From Paenibacillus protaetiae (lineage in GTDB: Bacteria; Bacillota; Bacilli; Paenibacillales; Paenibacillaceae), in contig NZ_CP035492.1 of assembly GCF_004135365.1 (NCBI RefSeq), forward strand, positions 3,833,501 to 3,897,500: a DNA stretch of 64,000 bases, read 5' to 3'. Below, piece by piece: positions 63,767 through 64,000 of this stretch. The notes beneath the pieces are model-generated. The model did not search any database. It was not told where the DNA came from and worked only from the letters and a program-made list of their open reading frames with translations. Numbering within the stretch: position 1 is the first letter of the stretch; the number at the start of each line of letters is the position of its first letter. The position numbers and the translations under genes were made by a program.

Positions 63767-64000
63767 TTTATGGAGAGTTTGATCCTGGCTCAGGACGAAC
63801 GCTGGCGGCGTGCCTAATACATGCAAGTCGAGCGGAGCGGAAGAGGTGCTTGCACCTCTGAAGCTTAGCGGCGGACGGGTGAGTAACACGTAGGTAACCT
63901 GCCTGTAAGACCGGGATAACATTCGGAAACGGATGCTAATACCGGATAAGCGATTTCTTCGCATGAGGGAATCGGGAAAGACGGAGCAATCTGTCACTTA
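63767..64000 (+). rRNA. 16S ribosomal RNA, 5' part (cut by the window end)
   Basis: The mature 5' end TTTATGGAGAGTTTGATCCT and the universal stretches CTGGCTCAGGACGAACGCTG, GTGCCTAATACATGCAAGTC and ACGGGTGAGTAACACGTAGG are present in order. The variable region around 63835-63870 (GAGCGGAAGAGGTGCTTGCA) and the rest of the start resemble Paenibacillus 16S genes. About 234 bases are visible. Confidence 0.98.

Overview
The window looks like a chromosomal segment of a Paenibacillus-like, spore-forming, low-G+C Gram-positive bacterium (Paenibacillaceae). The support is a 16S rRNA 5' end of Bacillales type at the right edge, a GerA-type spore germinant receptor operon, a SleB-like cortex-lytic hydrolase, two lipoteichoic-acid-synthase-family proteins, a T-box leader, and several sugar ABC importers paired with YesM/YesN-type two-component systems. 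No phage, insertion sequence, CRISPR array or tRNA was seen.

Layout. (1) 1-5.6 kb: a PhnD-C-E-E phosphonate/phosphate-ester importer on the minus strand, divergent from a cytoplasmic 5'-nucleotidase-type phosphoesterase. The space between them carries direct repeats that look like a PhoP box. (2) 5.7-11.6 kb: an unknown gene with a perfect cre match over its promoter, a Fur-controlled divergent siderophore uptake locus, and a DUF72 gene. (3) 11.6-21.2 kb: a small pentapeptide-like protein, aconitase, an LtaS-family sulfatase, and a gerA-gerB-gerC operon whose A gene is frameshifted. (4) 21.4-36.7 kb: two CUT1 sugar importers in mirrored order (SBP-permease-permease-kinase-regulator, then kinase-regulator-permease-permease-SBP), separated by a second LtaS-family gene. 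(5) 36.9-42 kb: SleB-like hydrolase, stand-alone MurG, a CD3324-type small regulator with an unusual leader, and a cysteine-rich GAF kinase with a LuxR-type response regulator. (6) 42-52.5 kb: housekeeping and redox genes (flavin reductase, LysR/thioesterase/SDR, methyltransferase, argS with T-box, an LDH paralogue, a LexA-controlled YdjM-like membrane protein, speD, YjbQ). (7) 52.6-63.2 kb: a mannoside-type utilisation locus (LacI regulator, YesM/YesN pair, two permeases, SBP, GH2 beta-mannosidase). Its two promoters carry near-identical operators, and the mannosidase is frameshifted. (8) 63.2-64 kb: tandem rrn promoters, leader and the start of 16S rRNA.

How the genes fit together. None of the three CUT1 importers has its own ATPase, so they probably share a housekeeping MsmX-type ATPase encoded elsewhere. 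Each is tied to its own membrane kinase and AraC-type regulator. The two frameshifts, in gerA and the mannosidase, are each explained by one missing G in a G run. That suggests either a consensus error in the assembly or recent homopolymer mutations. The least familiar element is the leader upstream of the CD3324-type gene: a ten-residue ORF with a near-perfect ribosome site, followed by two hairpins and a second small ORF.
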